IMG/VR virus record: IMGVR_UViG_3300028610_000244
Span: 1-64,000 of that record
Reading direction: 5' to 3' (one strand)
Source of the DNA: a virus
DNA length: 64,000 nucleotides
This document shows positions 1 through 8,114 of this stretch, piece after piece (within the stretch, counting starts at the first letter, position 1; the number at the start of each line of letters is the position of its first letter). The notes below the pieces were generated by a model. The model was not told the DNA's origin. It saw only the letters and a list, made by a program, of their open reading frames with translations, and ran no database searches. Both the position numbers and the translations under genes were made by a program.

Positions 1-137
1 CCCATGAACTCTGCATCAGTGCAGCCCATCCACTTCCACGGGAAGATGTGCGGGATCACCTTTATCGTCGTGGCCCTGAAATGGGCCGCAATGAACTTCG
101 TGTCGATAAAATTGAATTTCTTCGACATGACTCTCAT
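1..137 (-). CDS. Partial CDS, unknown protein
   Basis: The N-terminal 45 codons of a gene that runs off the left edge. The ATG overlaps the TAA of the DnaX-like gene (TAATG junction); a second in-frame ATG lies three codons later at 128 (MSKKFNF). The frame stays open to the edge. I do not recognise the family. Confidence 0.6.
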   Translation of the reverse strand, partial: MRVMSKKFNFIDTKFIAAHFRATTIKVIPHIFPWKWMGCTDAEFM

Positions 138-1177
138 TACTTCTCTCTCCGGCTCAAGGCGATCTTCAATAGCGAAGCCTCAAACACGGCTCCAGGGATG
201 TCACTCGCTCGGACAACACGGCTCAATGCTTCCAGCTCCAGGAGGATGTCCAGGAGGACTTCCAACTTCTCTGGCTCGTTCAGCCGATTCGGGATCATTT
301 CCTGGAGACTCTGAACTACGGTTGTCACAATGTAGTATTCGCTGAATCCTCGCCGCGTTAACTTACTCATCGCCGCTGAGGTCTTCGCTGCGTTACCACT
401 ACTCAGAGCAGTCAGCACCGCCGCGACGTGGCTGCGTTTGGGCTTGCCGTAGAAGTTCTGGACCGCAGACAGTGTCAGAGTGTCACTCGCTATGTTGATG
501 ACCTGATCCAGCAACGTGATCGCATCCCGTAACGATCCGCCGACCATCTTCGCCAGCTCTAGTGTCACGCCGTCCTCTGCTGCCACGCCCTCTGCTGCCA
601 GCACGCAATCCAGATGTGCAGCAATGGCCTTATCCTTTATGGGATAGAAACGATAGAGCTGGCACCTGGACTGCACCGTGGCCGGGATTGCTCCCAGATC
701 GGTTGTGCATAGGATGAACTTGACGTGGCTGGGCGGCTCCTCTATTGTCTTGAGCAGAGCATTGAACGCCGGCTTCGTCAGCATCTGGACTTCATCAATG
801 ATGTAGATTTTGAATCTGCCGTGCATTCCATAGAATCCAACTTCTTCAATCAGCTTCCTGGCGTTGTCAACTTTGTTATGAGTGGCTCCGTCAATCTCTA
901 TCACCGAAATGTCATCGCCGGTCTGCACAGCCTTGCAGCTTCTACACTTCATGCACGGCTCCACGGATGGTCCTTCGGTCTCCAGACAGTTTAGCGACTT
1001 CGCCAAGACGCGGGCAGTAGATGTTTTGCCGGAGCCTTTAATACCTGAAAAGATGTATCCCTGTCGGACACGATCTTTCAGAATGGCTTGTGTCAACGCG
1101 GTCACCGTCTGATCTTGACCCACGATGTCACTGAGTCGCTTCGGTCTGTATTTGAGTGGTAGGGCTAAGTGGTTCAT
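137..1177 (-). CDS. dnaX: DnaX-like clamp-loader ATPase (Pol III gamma/tau type)
   Basis: A 346-residue AAA+ clamp-loader subunit that would open the sliding clamp during phage DNA replication. Visible features in order: RPK near the N-terminus, Walker A GIKGSGKT at 45-52, a four-cysteine zinc module (C64, C75, C78, C81) as in bacterial gamma/tau, Walker B IYIIDEVQ at 124-131, and the SRC arginine-finger motif at 170-172. Lid and collar regions follow. It is shorter than full tau, close to gamma length. No other clamp-loader subunit or clamp is seen here, so it may work with host subunits or with genes outside the window. Confidence 0.9.
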   Translation of the reverse strand: MNHLALPLKYRPKRLSDIVGQDQTVTALTQAILKDRVRQGYIFSGIKGSGKTSTARVLAKSLNCLETEGPSVEPCMKCRSCKAVQTGDDISVIEIDGATHNKVDNARKLIEEVGFYGMHGRFKIYIIDEVQMLTKPAFNALLKTIEEPPSHVKFILCTTDLGAIPATVQSRCQLYRFYPIKDKAIAAHLDCVLAAEGVAAEDGVTLELAKMVGGSLRDAITLLDQVINIASDTLTLSAVQNFYGKPKRSHVAAVLTALSSGNAAKTSAAMSKLTRRGFSEYYIVTTVVQSLQEMIPNRLNEPEKLEVLLDILLELEALSRVVRASDIPGAVFEASLLKIALSRREK

Positions 1178-1545
1178 GGTAGCTCCGGTTTACTGTCTCG
1201 TTTGTGCCTGTATTCCTTGACGATCTTCGCGTGACGCAGGAACATCAGTATCTGAAAGCCGACATGCTCTTCCGGCGTCTGAGCTATATCGGACATCGGA
1301 ATACTGAGCCGCTCAAATCGTCTGGCGATCTTGATCTGAACACAGAGAGCGTCGTCACCAGACATGAAGGTGCGGACTTCACAGTCGGGTATCTCTGTGA
1401 CCAGGGCTTGAGTCTCGTACCAGACCCTGTCCCTGGTCTCATCCCGTCTGGCCTGCTTCTCGGTGCTCAATCGCTCACGGAGCCGACCCAATCTTCTCCG
1501 CCGAAGCAAATCCCGTATCCTGTGTCTGAGACTTGTCCAGGTCAT
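1174..1545 (-). CDS. Unknown 123-residue protein
   Basis: An arginine-rich N-terminus (RRRRLGRLRERL) precedes an acidic and hydrophobic C-terminal half. It starts in an ATGA overlap with the upstream gene, behind GGAGCC, and its end overlaps the dnaX-like start by 4 bp. No family recognised; the basic N-terminus suggests nucleic-acid contact, which is inference only. Confidence 0.65.
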   Translation of the reverse strand: MTWTSLRHRIRDLLRRRRLGRLRERLSTEKQARRDETRDRVWYETQALVTEIPDCEVRTFMSGDDALCVQIKIARRFERLSIPMSDIAQTPEEHVGFQILMFLRHAKIVKEYRHKRDSKPELP

Positions 1546-1946
1546 TGAGTCGGCTCCTGCGGATCGAGGCGGGAGATCAGCTTCGAGTGATCCAGCTTGT
1601 CCATGATGAGGACTTCGATGTACTTGTCGGCTTGGCCCAACTCGTCAATCGTGATCTCATGGACCTCATGCTCACTCGCGTTGTTGGGATCGCCGGGAAT
1701 CTTGTGGTTGATGGCGATGATTAGCTTGTCACCCTCTCGGCTGTAGTTGACGCTGAGCCCAGGGATCATCATAATCTGCCACATAATCTTGTTCCAGGTT
1801 TGGTTCACGGCCTGGACTCGCTTGGTGAGCTGCAACACCACGTTCGGCCAATCACGGCAGTGACGTTTGCGGATCACATTCTGGAGAGCCAGCTCATCAA
1901 TTGCTTCGGCCGGACGTGTTGCTTCGATTTCATTCTTCTCGTTCAT
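1542..1946 (-). CDS. Unknown 134-residue protein
   Basis: A soluble protein without recognised motifs. It lies between the P-loop kinase and the Arg-rich protein, 2 bp from the upstream stop and overlapping downstream by ATGA. The tight coupling to the replication-repair genes on either side is the only hint to its role. Confidence 0.7.
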   Translation of the reverse strand: MNEKNEIEATRPAEAIDELALQNVIRKRHCRDWPNVVLQLTKRVQAVNQTWNKIMWQIMMIPGLSVNYSREGDKLIIAINHKIPGDPNNASEHEVHEITIDELGQADKYIEVLIMDKLDHSKLISRLDPQEPTQ

Positions 1947-1948
1947 TG

Positions 1949-2428
1949 CTAATTCTCCACGTAAATTGCATCGCTAAAATATTCTTCTGTGGGCAGGAAC
2001 ATCTCATAGATTTCCTTCATCTCACAGAAGACACGTTTCCAATAGTTGACTGTCTTACCTCGCAACCCTTTCAATATCTTGTCATCAATGTGGTCCTTCA
2101 TCTCACGCTCTGGGAAGACAACCGCGATGAACTCAGTCATGCAGAGCATATTCGCCACGCGGGCTCGCATCTCGCGGTTCAGGCTGCAATAACACTCATC
2201 CAGGATGACATCGTAGCCGTTCAGCAACAATCTCTCTGCGGCATCGAGTAGTATCTTCTGGACTACATGTTCCGAGGCTTCATCGTGGACGTACTCACCG
2301 CCGTGCAGCATGAATCTGATCTCGTCGCCACCCACGATCATCGTGTTCGGGTGTTCCTTGATGTACTTCCTGGCCCAAGTGGATTTACCGGAACCGATCA
2401 TTCCTATTGGCAAAAGTAGCTTGCTCAT
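1949..2428 (-). CDS. P-loop kinase of the AAA_33/polynucleotide-kinase type
   Basis: A 159-residue ATP-binding protein. Walker A GMIGSGKS lies near residue 10, followed by DEIRFML and VILDECYC, the pattern of AAA_33 kinases such as the kinase domain of phage polynucleotide kinases. It probably phosphorylates a nucleic-acid 5' end or a nucleoside; no phosphatase domain is present. ATG at 2428 is chosen because GGAG lies 11 bp upstream and the ATG overlaps the TGA of the upstream gene; a TTG at 2443 is a weaker alternative. Confidence 0.8.
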   Translation of the reverse strand: MSKLLLPIGMIGSGKSTWARKYIKEHPNTMIVGGDEIRFMLHGGEYVHDEASEHVVQKILLDAAERLLLNGYDVILDECYCSLNREMRARVANMLCMTEFIAVVFPEREMKDHIDDKILKGLRGKTVNYWKRVFCEMKEIYEMFLPTEEYFSDAIYVEN

Positions 2429-2667
2429 TCTCTTGGTCTCCAACCCTTCTTGTCTTGTTCAGTTTTTATACGCCAAGCCTGTTTAAGAACACCGATCCAA
2501 TCCACCAGCCCTTCTCCGGTACTGAAAATTAAATCGCAGTCGTCGGCTGTCACTCTGTCCTCGAAAATCTCTATACGTGTTTCGCAGCCATCGCCGGTGT
2601 CCACGTACAGGTAACGCTCGCTTGGGTTATCATCGTCGGGCCAACAATCTTCTCTTGTCTTTAGCAT
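2425..2667 (-). CDS. Unknown 80-residue acidic protein
   Basis: A small acidic protein without recognised family. Its 3' end overlaps the kinase start by 4 bp (ATGA) and its 5' end overlaps the DUF4326 gene by 7 bp, so it is translationally coupled to both. Confidence 0.65.
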   Translation of the reverse strand: MLKTREDCWPDDDNPSERYLYVDTGDGCETRIEIFEDRVTADDCDLIFSTGEGLVDWIGVLKQAWRIKTEQDKKGWRPRE

Positions 2668-2936
2668 ATTAGCATGTCCACCATTGCAGCCAGGATGTCA
2701 CCGTGACACTCTTTCGGGTGACACCAACACCCCAACCGTTTATCTTTCAATTCGTGAAGGCACACCAGCAGATCACGATTAGTGATGAGCCAATTCTCGT
2801 ACTTGGCGATGACTTCTTTGCGAGTTCCATCGCGGCCGATGTGGAATGGGTTAGCCCACTTGCTGCGGTCGAAATACGCACACTGTCGGCCAATGTAGAC
2901 ATCGAATTCCTCTCTGCAATGAACAACGGTTGTCAC
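2661..2936 (-). CDS. DUF4326 family protein
   Basis: A 91-residue protein with the DUF4326 signature: VYIGRQ, then WANPFHIGR, VIAKYENWL, and a C-terminal LGCWCHPKECHGDILA motif with Cys/His ligands. Function is unknown; the family is common in phages. I choose the GTG at 2936: it overlaps the upstream TGA (GTGA) and has GGGAG 8 bp before it. An ATG at 2987 would overlap the neighbour by 55 bp. Confidence 0.82.
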   Translation of the reverse strand: MTTVVHCREEFDVYIGRQCAYFDRSKWANPFHIGRDGTRKEVIAKYENWLITNRDLLVCLHELKDKRLGCWCHPKECHGDILAAMVDMLIC

Positions 2937-3430
2937 GGTGTCACTCCCACCAAATATATCAGTCGCGTGATCTTCTTTGGGGGCCACTCAAGCTCGACAC
3001 CGATGTTCGCCATTGTCTCGGTAACATTGACACCCATCGCTTCCGGGCATGAGATGAGGGCCAACTTGTTCGCGTGTTCCGGGACGGCCGTCTTCGCTCT
3101 CTGCATCCATCCCGCAGCATTAGTGCGAAGAGCCTTTCGCACGGTGCCCTGCCAGTAACGACAGTTCACGAGTTGACGCCAGTTCCAATCTGGATGCCGC
3201 TTCATCATCCTCTGAGCCTGGGCAGCGATGTCGAACTCCATCCATAAAGCCCAGACCGGCTTGGCGAGATCGAAGTAGTCGTACAGCGTCTCTGACTCCG
3301 GGGGACATATCCGCCGCTGACCGTAGTTCGGGCAACCCTTCGGATGTCCGTGGTAGGGACGCTTGCATAGGTCACGCATTTCTACGTCGATGACCGGATG
3401 CACTATTCTGGCGTGGAAGCTTGTTTTCAT
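2933..3430 (-). CDS. Cysteine-rich putative metal-binding protein (DUF2284-like)
   Basis: A 165-residue protein with clustered cysteines near the N-terminus: C22, then GHPKGCPNYGQRRICPP. That pattern resembles DUF2284-type predicted metal-binding proteins. The C-terminal part has an additional Cys (LISCPEAMGV). Function is unknown; an iron-sulphur or zinc role is inferred from the cysteines only. Confidence 0.65.
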   Translation of the reverse strand: MKTSFHARIVHPVIDVEMRDLCKRPYHGHPKGCPNYGQRRICPPESETLYDYFDLAKPVWALWMEFDIAAQAQRMMKRHPDWNWRQLVNCRYWQGTVRKALRTNAAGWMQRAKTAVPEHANKLALISCPEAMGVNVTETMANIGVELEWPPKKITRLIYLVGVTP

Positions 3431-3618
3431 TCCGGGACTCCGTTGTTGATGGTGATGTGAGCAGCGTTAACCTTGGCTGCTACGATGTGGGACGCCGCCT
3501 CAGTCGCCGCACGTCTGCCGTTCTCCGGGCCAAGGTCGGCCTGGAGGTGCGGCAGCACGGCGTCGTAGATTGCCTTATGTGCTGCTGCGGCTGCGGTTAC
3601 TTCTTCTTTCGTAAACAT
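3427..3618 (-). CDS. Unknown 63-residue alanine-rich protein
   Basis: A short, probably helical protein (TAAAAAHKAIYDAVL). It starts at the recurrent GGAGAAAGTGACATG context directly after the TGA of the upstream gene and ends in an ATGA overlap with the downstream gene. Confidence 0.65.
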   Translation of the reverse strand: MFTKEEVTAAAAAHKAIYDAVLPHLQADLGPENGRRAATEAASHIVAAKVNAAHITINNGVPE

Positions 3619-3619
3619 G

Positions 3620-3796
3620 TCACTTTCTCCAGTTAGATTGAATAAATGTTTCGCCGGCCTCCAGCTCGCCGACCCACGTCACTCCCACCTCGTCCACAAC
3701 ACCTTCGAGCAAGAGTATTCTGCGGCCCTCACTCAGCGGCGTCACCTTCACAGTTTCGCAGACGTATTTGTTTCCTTTAACTTCGACCACAAACAT
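3620..3796 (-). CDS. Unknown 58-residue beta-rich protein
   Basis: The gene begins MFVVEVKGNKYVCE and ends IQSNWRK. The GTGACATG start context and the TGACATG junction to the next gene support it. No family recognised; alternating hydrophobic residues suggest a small beta fold. Confidence 0.65.
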   Translation of the reverse strand: MFVVEVKGNKYVCETVKVTPLSEGRRILLLEGVVDEVGVTWVGELEAGETFIQSNWRK

Positions 3797-3797
3797 G

Positions 3798-4448
3798 TCA
3801 CCTTGCTCCTATGAATGTCACCTTGTCTCTGTACTTCTCTTGCATCTGCGTTATGAGTTTGGAGCTGCATCGCTTGGCGATACGTTGCTGCTGCTTCGCG
3901 GGATAGCCTTTGTGCAGCTTCTTTGGCCGTCTGGTACAGCTCAGATAGTCGGATAGTCTGTCGGCACGGTAGCCTTGGCCGAGATCACGCAGGAGCCGCT
4001 GGTCATAGAAGACGAATAGCCCGTACTTCGGATTCAGCTCCTCAATAACCATGTTGGCGTCGTGCATGAGACTGAACGGCACGCAGAAGAGATACTCGTT
4101 GGGGTGGCATTGCCTGTGCTGCTTACCCTGGGCGTAGTTGATGTGCTTGAGCTTCTTCTGTCGCTCACCGTTAACGAGATCGTTCTTGGCTGTCTTGACC
4201 TCGACTTCGATGATCTTCTTGCCGGTGTCCGCAATGACATCGGCTCCCTTGAATTCATCGACGGCGATCCACTGTCGCTCGAATCGGAAGTATTCTAGCA
4301 ACGCAAGTTTTAGCTCGAATGATGTCACCGTCAAGGGATGCGTTTTGCGTTCTACCTGTCCATCACAGGTATGTCCCATGAACCCACCGCCGCCCTTGGA
4401 GTCACACCACTGGTCTTTCGGTAATTTATGGCATGGGTATTCAATCAT
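3798..4448 (-). CDS. Putative PD-(D/E)XK nuclease
   Basis: A 216-residue protein with the core GADVIADTGKKIIEVEVKTA: an Asp, a turn, then E-V-E-V-K, the PD-(D/E)XK nuclease pattern. A role in DNA processing or host DNA degradation is inference. The start ATG at 4448 (MIEYPCHK) has GAGG 7 bp upstream and an ATGA overlap with a 29-codon gene; an upstream in-frame start at 4490 is less likely because it would swallow that small gene. Confidence 0.7.
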   Translation of the reverse strand: MIEYPCHKLPKDQWCDSKGGGGFMGHTCDGQVERKTHPLTVTSFELKLALLEYFRFERQWIAVDEFKGADVIADTGKKIIEVEVKTAKNDLVNGERQKKLKHINYAQGKQHRQCHPNEYLFCVPFSLMHDANMVIEELNPKYGLFVFYDQRLLRDLGQGYRADRLSDYLSCTRRPKKLHKGYPAKQQQRIAKRCSSKLITQMQEKYRDKVTFIGAR

Positions 4449-4534
4449 TCTTTTCCTCGGTAGTTTGGGCAGCTCTTGTTCCCGCCGCATGGGTTATTGC
4501 AGTTACTGTTTTCGCACACGACTCTCTCACTCAT
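4445..4534 (-). CDS. 29-residue cysteine-rich micro-protein
   Basis: A tiny gene starting MSERVVCENSNCNNPCGG, with four cysteines (7, 12, 16, 22). It has GGGAGAAAG before the ATG and is joined to its neighbours by ATGA overlaps at both ends, which is the main reason to accept so short a gene. A structural zinc site or disulphide-rich peptide is possible; function unknown. Confidence 0.6.
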   Translation of the reverse strand: MSERVVCENSNCNNPCGGNKSCPNYRGKE

Positions 4535-4749
4535 TTCTTTCTCCCGGTGCCGCCGCACATCTTGCACTTTTTCAGCTTGCCCTTTAGTACGACACTACCA
4601 TGACCCTCGCACTCTTCGCACAGCCGAGCTATATGGGCTTTGACCACGGCTTCGAGTTCGGCCAGTGACTGATTGTCTTCCGGGAAGCCTGTCTTCTCTA
4701 AGGCACGCTTCAACATTCGTACTTTTCTAGTGATTGCTTCTCCTGCCAT
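4531..4749 (-). CDS. Small protein with DnaJ-type zinc motifs
   Basis: A 72-residue protein with a helical N-terminus and two CxxCxGxG-type motifs (CEECEGHG and CKMCGGTG) in its last 30 residues, as in the DnaJ cysteine-rich domain. No J domain is present. It starts at AAGTGACATG, with the upstream TGA one base before the ATG. A related zinc pair recurs in the 19780-20265 gene. Confidence 0.75.
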   Translation of the reverse strand: MAGEAITRKVRMLKRALEKTGFPEDNQSLAELEAVVKAHIARLCEECEGHGSVVLKGKLKKCKMCGGTGRKK

Positions 4750-4750
4750 G

Positions 4751-5032
4751 TCACTTGCCTTTCAGGTATCTGAGTTTTGTCTCAAGGCTTCTGATCCGGT
4801 GCTTTACTTCCTGAACCATTATTTCCTTGATCGTAGCCCTGGCTTCTGGGTCAGTGATCTTCACCTTGAAGTCACTCAGGTATGTCGGGTGATTCCCAAC
4901 GGCCACAGTGACCCACGGATTCAGGTCTTCGTCGTTCAGGTGTGGCTCTGAGTCATACCTCGCCAGCTCTTTTGTCCAGGAGAGCAACGCCTTCGAGACA
5001 TCCACCAGTTCTTCCAGGTCTTTGCTAGTCAT
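4751..5032 (-). CDS. Unknown 93-residue protein
   Basis: A soluble protein with a C-terminal coiled segment (VKHRIRSLETKLRYL). It overlaps the upstream HD gene by 8 bp and ends in TGACATG. No family recognised. Confidence 0.65.
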   Translation of the reverse strand: MTSKDLEELVDVSKALLSWTKELARYDSEPHLNDEDLNPWVTVAVGNHPTYLSDFKVKITDPEARATIKEIMVQEVKHRIRSLETKLRYLKGK

Positions 5033-5741
5033 TGAGATACCTCATGGTTTCATCTGTATGGCGTTCGGCGAGGAGCTGGTGCAAGGCACGGCTCGCCATG
5101 TAGTCGGCGAGGTGTACTGTTCGGACGACAGCGTCCATTTCCAGTATCGCCAACTCCACCTGCGTGACGTCGTTCGTCCAGCGGCCCATGTGCAACCTGA
5201 CGGCTGCAATCACAGGCTCTAGTTCTGGCATGATAGTGTAGTGTCCGGTAAGGAAGTCCGCACAGAATCGGCCGTGGTTCTGGTTGGCCTGCCTGTGTTC
5301 GTCCCAGGTGTCCAGCTCGTCCTCGGTGTGCCCGCGTTTCATCATGTCGTGCAGCAGGACGCCGGCTATTGTCTGCGAGTATTGAGGACTGCTGTCGTCT
5401 ATGCCCAGGGAGTCCAGAAGCTGATCGGCGAATGCAACCGCAAGCTTGACGTGATGCACCAACCCACCACGAGTCCGGCAGATCGGCGGGTGATGTCCCT
5501 TAACGCTCGCCGGGATCGTCCAGAAGTAGTCCGGGCAGCAGTTCTGGAACACCGAGACCACGAAGTTATATATGGTCGATTCTGTGATTAGGCTCAGCTC
5601 TTTACCGAGCACGTTGTGTACTGTTGGTTTCGCTTTCATTTCTCCTCCATCGAACCGGGAACATGTTTCGGTGCGGCCCGCAGCTATCGTGCAGCCTTGC
5701 GATTGTCGGGCACATAGGTCACATAGGTCTTGCTTGCTCAT
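5025..5741 (-). CDS. HD-domain phosphohydrolase
   Basis: A 238-residue protein with an HD metal-site layout: GLVHHVKLAV, then GVLLHDMMKRG, then a downstream HMGRW and DAVVRTVHLADYM. HD proteins hydrolyse nucleotides or cyclic nucleotides; the substrate here cannot be read. The first 34 residues add four cysteines (CDLC...C...C) and could be a separate zinc element. A second good start (GGAGGAGAAATG, 5639) would drop them. Confidence 0.75.
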   Translation of the reverse strand: MSKQDLCDLCARQSQGCTIAAGRTETCSRFDGGEMKAKPTVHNVLGKELSLITESTIYNFVVSVFQNCCPDYFWTIPASVKGHHPPICRTRGGLVHHVKLAVAFADQLLDSLGIDDSSPQYSQTIAGVLLHDMMKRGHTEDELDTWDEHRQANQNHGRFCADFLTGHYTIMPELEPVIAAVRLHMGRWTNDVTQVELAILEMDAVVRTVHLADYMASRALHQLLAERHTDETMRYLND

Positions 5742-5917
5742 TGTATCAGCTCCAAGAACCCCAGGTAGGCGTTTTTCGCCATCGCTACCGCGAGTATGGC
5801 GAAGATGATTGAGAAGACCTTATGCACGCCTTCTCCCTGCCAAGTCTGGGCCGACCTAACCATCGAGTAGATAGTGACAGCGACTGCGATTATGAGGCAC
5901 ATGATTGATTCGGTCAT
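5738..5917 (-). CDS. Small membrane protein
   Basis: A 59-residue protein with two hydrophobic segments (SIMCLIIAVAVTIYSMV and VFSIIFAILAVAMAKN). The ATG at 5917 overlaps the stop of the cytidine deaminase gene (ATGA) with GGAG ahead of it; longer upstream extensions are read-through of the deaminase gene in another frame. Confidence 0.7.
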   Translation of the reverse strand: MTESIMCLIIAVAVTIYSMVRSAQTWQGEGVHKVFSIIFAILAVAMAKNAYLGFLELIQ

Positions 5918-6396
5918 GCTAAGTTCTCCGGTCCGAAACTCTTGGGCAGAAGGTCTTTGACGTTCATGCCAGTGGGAGGCAGTGTTGGGTCTTGGCAGAA
6001 AGCCCAGACGATCACTTCCTCGCTGGCTGCGTGTTCGCGGATCAGTTGGCGACAGGCACCGCAGCATGGACACGGCTCGTCGGTGGGTGTCCATACAGTC
6101 ATCTCCATGATGCGTATGTCTGGACCCTCGTGAACGATTGCGTTCGAGATCGCTGTTAGTTCTGCGTGACTCATGCCGTTGTACATCACGTTCTCGACAT
6201 TGCAGCCGCCGTAGATGTTCGCGGTCACTGTGAGCAACGCGGCACCGACATGGAACTTGCTGTAGGGTGCGTAGGCGTTCTTCGCTGCTCGGATCGCTGT
6301 TTCGAGTTGTCGGGCTCGCAGATCGTTGACGTCTTGACCGAAACTACCAGCTCGTCGTGCTTCCCTCACGAAATCTTGTACGTTGATGTCTTTCAT
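5914..6396 (-). CDS. cdd: Cytidine deaminase
   Basis: A 160-residue Zn-dependent nucleoside deaminase that would convert cytidine or deoxycytidine to the uridine form in pyrimidine salvage. Features: AYAPYSKFHVGAAL at 41-54, GGCNVEN at 63-69, the HAE motif at 77-79 (zinc His and catalytic Glu), and CCGACRQ with zinc cysteines C112 and C115. Length is close to tetrameric Cdd enzymes. It starts at GGAGATAGTGACATG. Confidence 0.92.
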   Translation of the reverse strand: MKDINVQDFVREARRAGSFGQDVNDLRARQLETAIRAAKNAYAPYSKFHVGAALLTVTANIYGGCNVENVMYNGMSHAELTAISNAIVHEGPDIRIMEMTVWTPTDEPCPCCGACRQLIREHAASEEVIVWAFCQDPTLPPTGMNVKDLLPKSFGPENLA

Positions 6397-6415
6397 GTCA
6401 CTATCTCCAGTTCGA

Positions 6416-6748
6416 TTATTGATGGTCCGGGTTATGCTCGGTCTCGTACTCTCTCATCTTCAACGCCTCATCCTCGGTCTTCGCTTCGATGACGATGTGC
6501 TTCTTGTCCACGGTCTTGCCGGCGTCGTTCATAACGTAAACGGTGTAGCCGTGATTGACGTGGATGTATATGCTCGGCGTGCAGGAGACTTCGGTTTCTG
6601 ATTTCCTCAGTTGGTTGACGCTGTTGGTCTTAGTGATTATGGGAAAGACTGCGATGCAGTAGCTGGCTTCGTTCTTCGACCACTTGATATATGAGGCTTC
6701 TACGAGGTACTTGTCTTCGCCGGTTTCATCCACTACTTTGATAATCAT
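6416..6748 (-). CDS. Unknown 110-residue protein
   Basis: The first gene after the sigma70-like promoter at 6815-6843, with GGAGCCGAGAGC before its ATG. Beta-rich, acidic C-terminus (EDEALKMREYETEH). No family recognised. Confidence 0.65.
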   Translation of the reverse strand: MIIKVVDETGEDKYLVEASYIKWSKNEASYCIAVFPIITKTNSVNQLRKSETEVSCTPSIYIHVNHGYTVYVMNDAGKTVDKKHIVIEAKTEDEALKMREYETEHNPDHQ

Positions 6749-6802
6749 GCTCTCGGCTCCAGTGTCTGTCTTTCTATTGTGTCGTATCGCACACAGTTCT
6801 AA

Positions 6803-7996
6803 CTATCTGTGTACAGTATAGCACATGGAAAGAATCGTGTCAAGTGATTTTTCCTGCATCACCATATTTTGTAACTCGGCAACGCTTACGTCTTTGGTCA
6901 TTTGTCCTGGCGGCAGCTCGGTGTCGAAGAACGTCTGGGTGAATTGGTTCAGCGTTTCCGGTGTCACGTAGCCCAGGAATAGCTTTAGATCGACGCGGCC
7001 CGGACGCACCAGTGCCGGATCAAGTTTCTCGATGTGGTTCGTCGTCATAATGATGACGCGACCGTGACTCACCGCGATTCCGTCCAGAGTGTTTAGTATT
7101 TCACTGATCCCACCTTTAAGCATCAAGAAATCGCCCTTACTACTCTTATCTTTTTCTGCGTCTCTGTCGCCGGTGGCCTCGTTTGAGTCTACGTCCTCGA
7201 TAACAATGAGTTCCTTGTCTGTACCCAGCTCTGTTATCGTGCTGAGGTTGCTTGCCGGGACTACCGCTACGTCTTGATTCAGGTGTGCCGCTATTGCCCG
7301 GATCAATGATGTCTTGCCGGTTCCGGGAGGGCCATGCAGTAGTATGCCGAGCTGGTACGGGATTCCGTGCAGGATGTACCACTGCTCTTTCTCGCGGAAA
7401 TCCTTGAGCGTCTTTATCAGCTCGTCTTTATCTGCTGCCGGCATCAGGATCGAGTCCAGGTTCCGCTTCGGTTGCTTGATTAGGTTCCAATCTCCGTCGC
7501 CGGAGTGCATCTTTAGCTTCGTCATCTCACAGTTCTCGTCCGGGCACCGCAGATTGTGGAGGATAGCATCAAACAGCTTGTGAGACCGGCCGAGCTTAGA
7601 GAGTGTGATCTCCTCTTTGTCCCGATCCGCGACAGTGTCGATTCTGTCGAGGTCCACCAATATAGGGACATGTCCGTACCACATCAAGTGCTGGCCGTAA
7701 CCCACCGCCTTCGTAGAGAAGTCACCACCCCACCTTCCGTTAACGATCTTGATCCTGCGGAACTTCTTGCTGTATCCTTTACTCTCGAACCAATTCATCA
7801 GGACGTAATAGCTCTCGTTGTTGGACGTCATCGTCATGGATGTGGTCAAGTGCTTCTTCACAAGGGCGGCGACGTTGTATGGCACTTTCCTGAGCAGGTA
7901 CGTGACTATGCCTATCAACCAAGCAGATATGGCTGCGGCCATGAATTCATTTCCGCCCGTGATGTCGTTAATCTTCTGTAGCAGTTGTTCGATCAT
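6803..7996 (-). CDS. BCS1-like AAA ATPase with N-terminal membrane helix
   Basis: A 397-residue protein with the BCS1 layout: a transmembrane helix at about 19-35 (AAAISAWLIGIVTYLL), a BCS1-specific middle domain, then an AAA module with Walker A GPPGTGKT at 222-229, Walker B LIVIED at 263-268, TTN sensor at 318-320 and RPGR at 331-334. BCS1 proteins move folded substrates across membranes in mitochondria; bacterial and phage homologues are uncharacterised. It has GAAGGGTAAGA before the ATG and follows a 35-residue membrane protein. Confidence 0.85.
   Translation of the reverse strand: MIEQLLQKINDITGGNEFMAAAISAWLIGIVTYLLRKVPYNVAALVKKHLTTSMTMTSNNESYYVLMNWFESKGYSKKFRRIKIVNGRWGGDFSTKAVGYGQHLMWYGHVPILVDLDRIDTVADRDKEEITLSKLGRSHKLFDAILHNLRCPDENCEMTKLKMHSGDGDWNLIKQPKRNLDSILMPAADKDELIKTLKDFREKEQWYILHGIPYQLGILLHGPPGTGKTSLIRAIAAHLNQDVAVVPASNLSTITELGTDKELIVIEDVDSNEATGDRDAEKDKSSKGDFLMLKGGISEILNTLDGIAVSHGRVIIMTTNHIEKLDPALVRPGRVDLKLFLGYVTPETLNQFTQTFFDTELPPGQMTKDVSVAELQNMVMQEKSLDTILSMCYTVHR
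6815..6843 (-). promoter_or_regulatory. Sigma70-like promoter
   Basis: On the minus strand TTGACA (6838-6843), a 17-bp spacer ending TGC, and TATACT (6815-6820). It lies inside the last codons of the BCS1-like gene and would transcribe 6748 and downstream genes. Confidence 0.85.
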
Positions 7997-7998
7997 TC

Positions 7999-8106
7999 TT
8001 ACCCTTCCTGCACATCATCTCTATCTGAGTTAGCAACCCATCCTAGTACGTATCCGAAGTATGCAAATCCAAGGCAAAGTAACAGACACCAATTTATACT
8101 AATCAT
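7999..8106 (-). CDS. 35-residue membrane protein
   Basis: A very short gene, starting MISINWCLLLCLGFAYFGY, with one membrane helix and a polar acidic tail. TAGGAGAGCAA before the ATG is a strong ribosome-binding site. It lies immediately upstream of the membrane-anchored AAA ATPase, so a partner role is possible but unproven. Confidence 0.65.
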   Translation of the reverse strand: MISINWCLLLCLGFAYFGYVLGWVANSDRDDVQEG

Positions 8107-8114
8107 TTGCTCTC

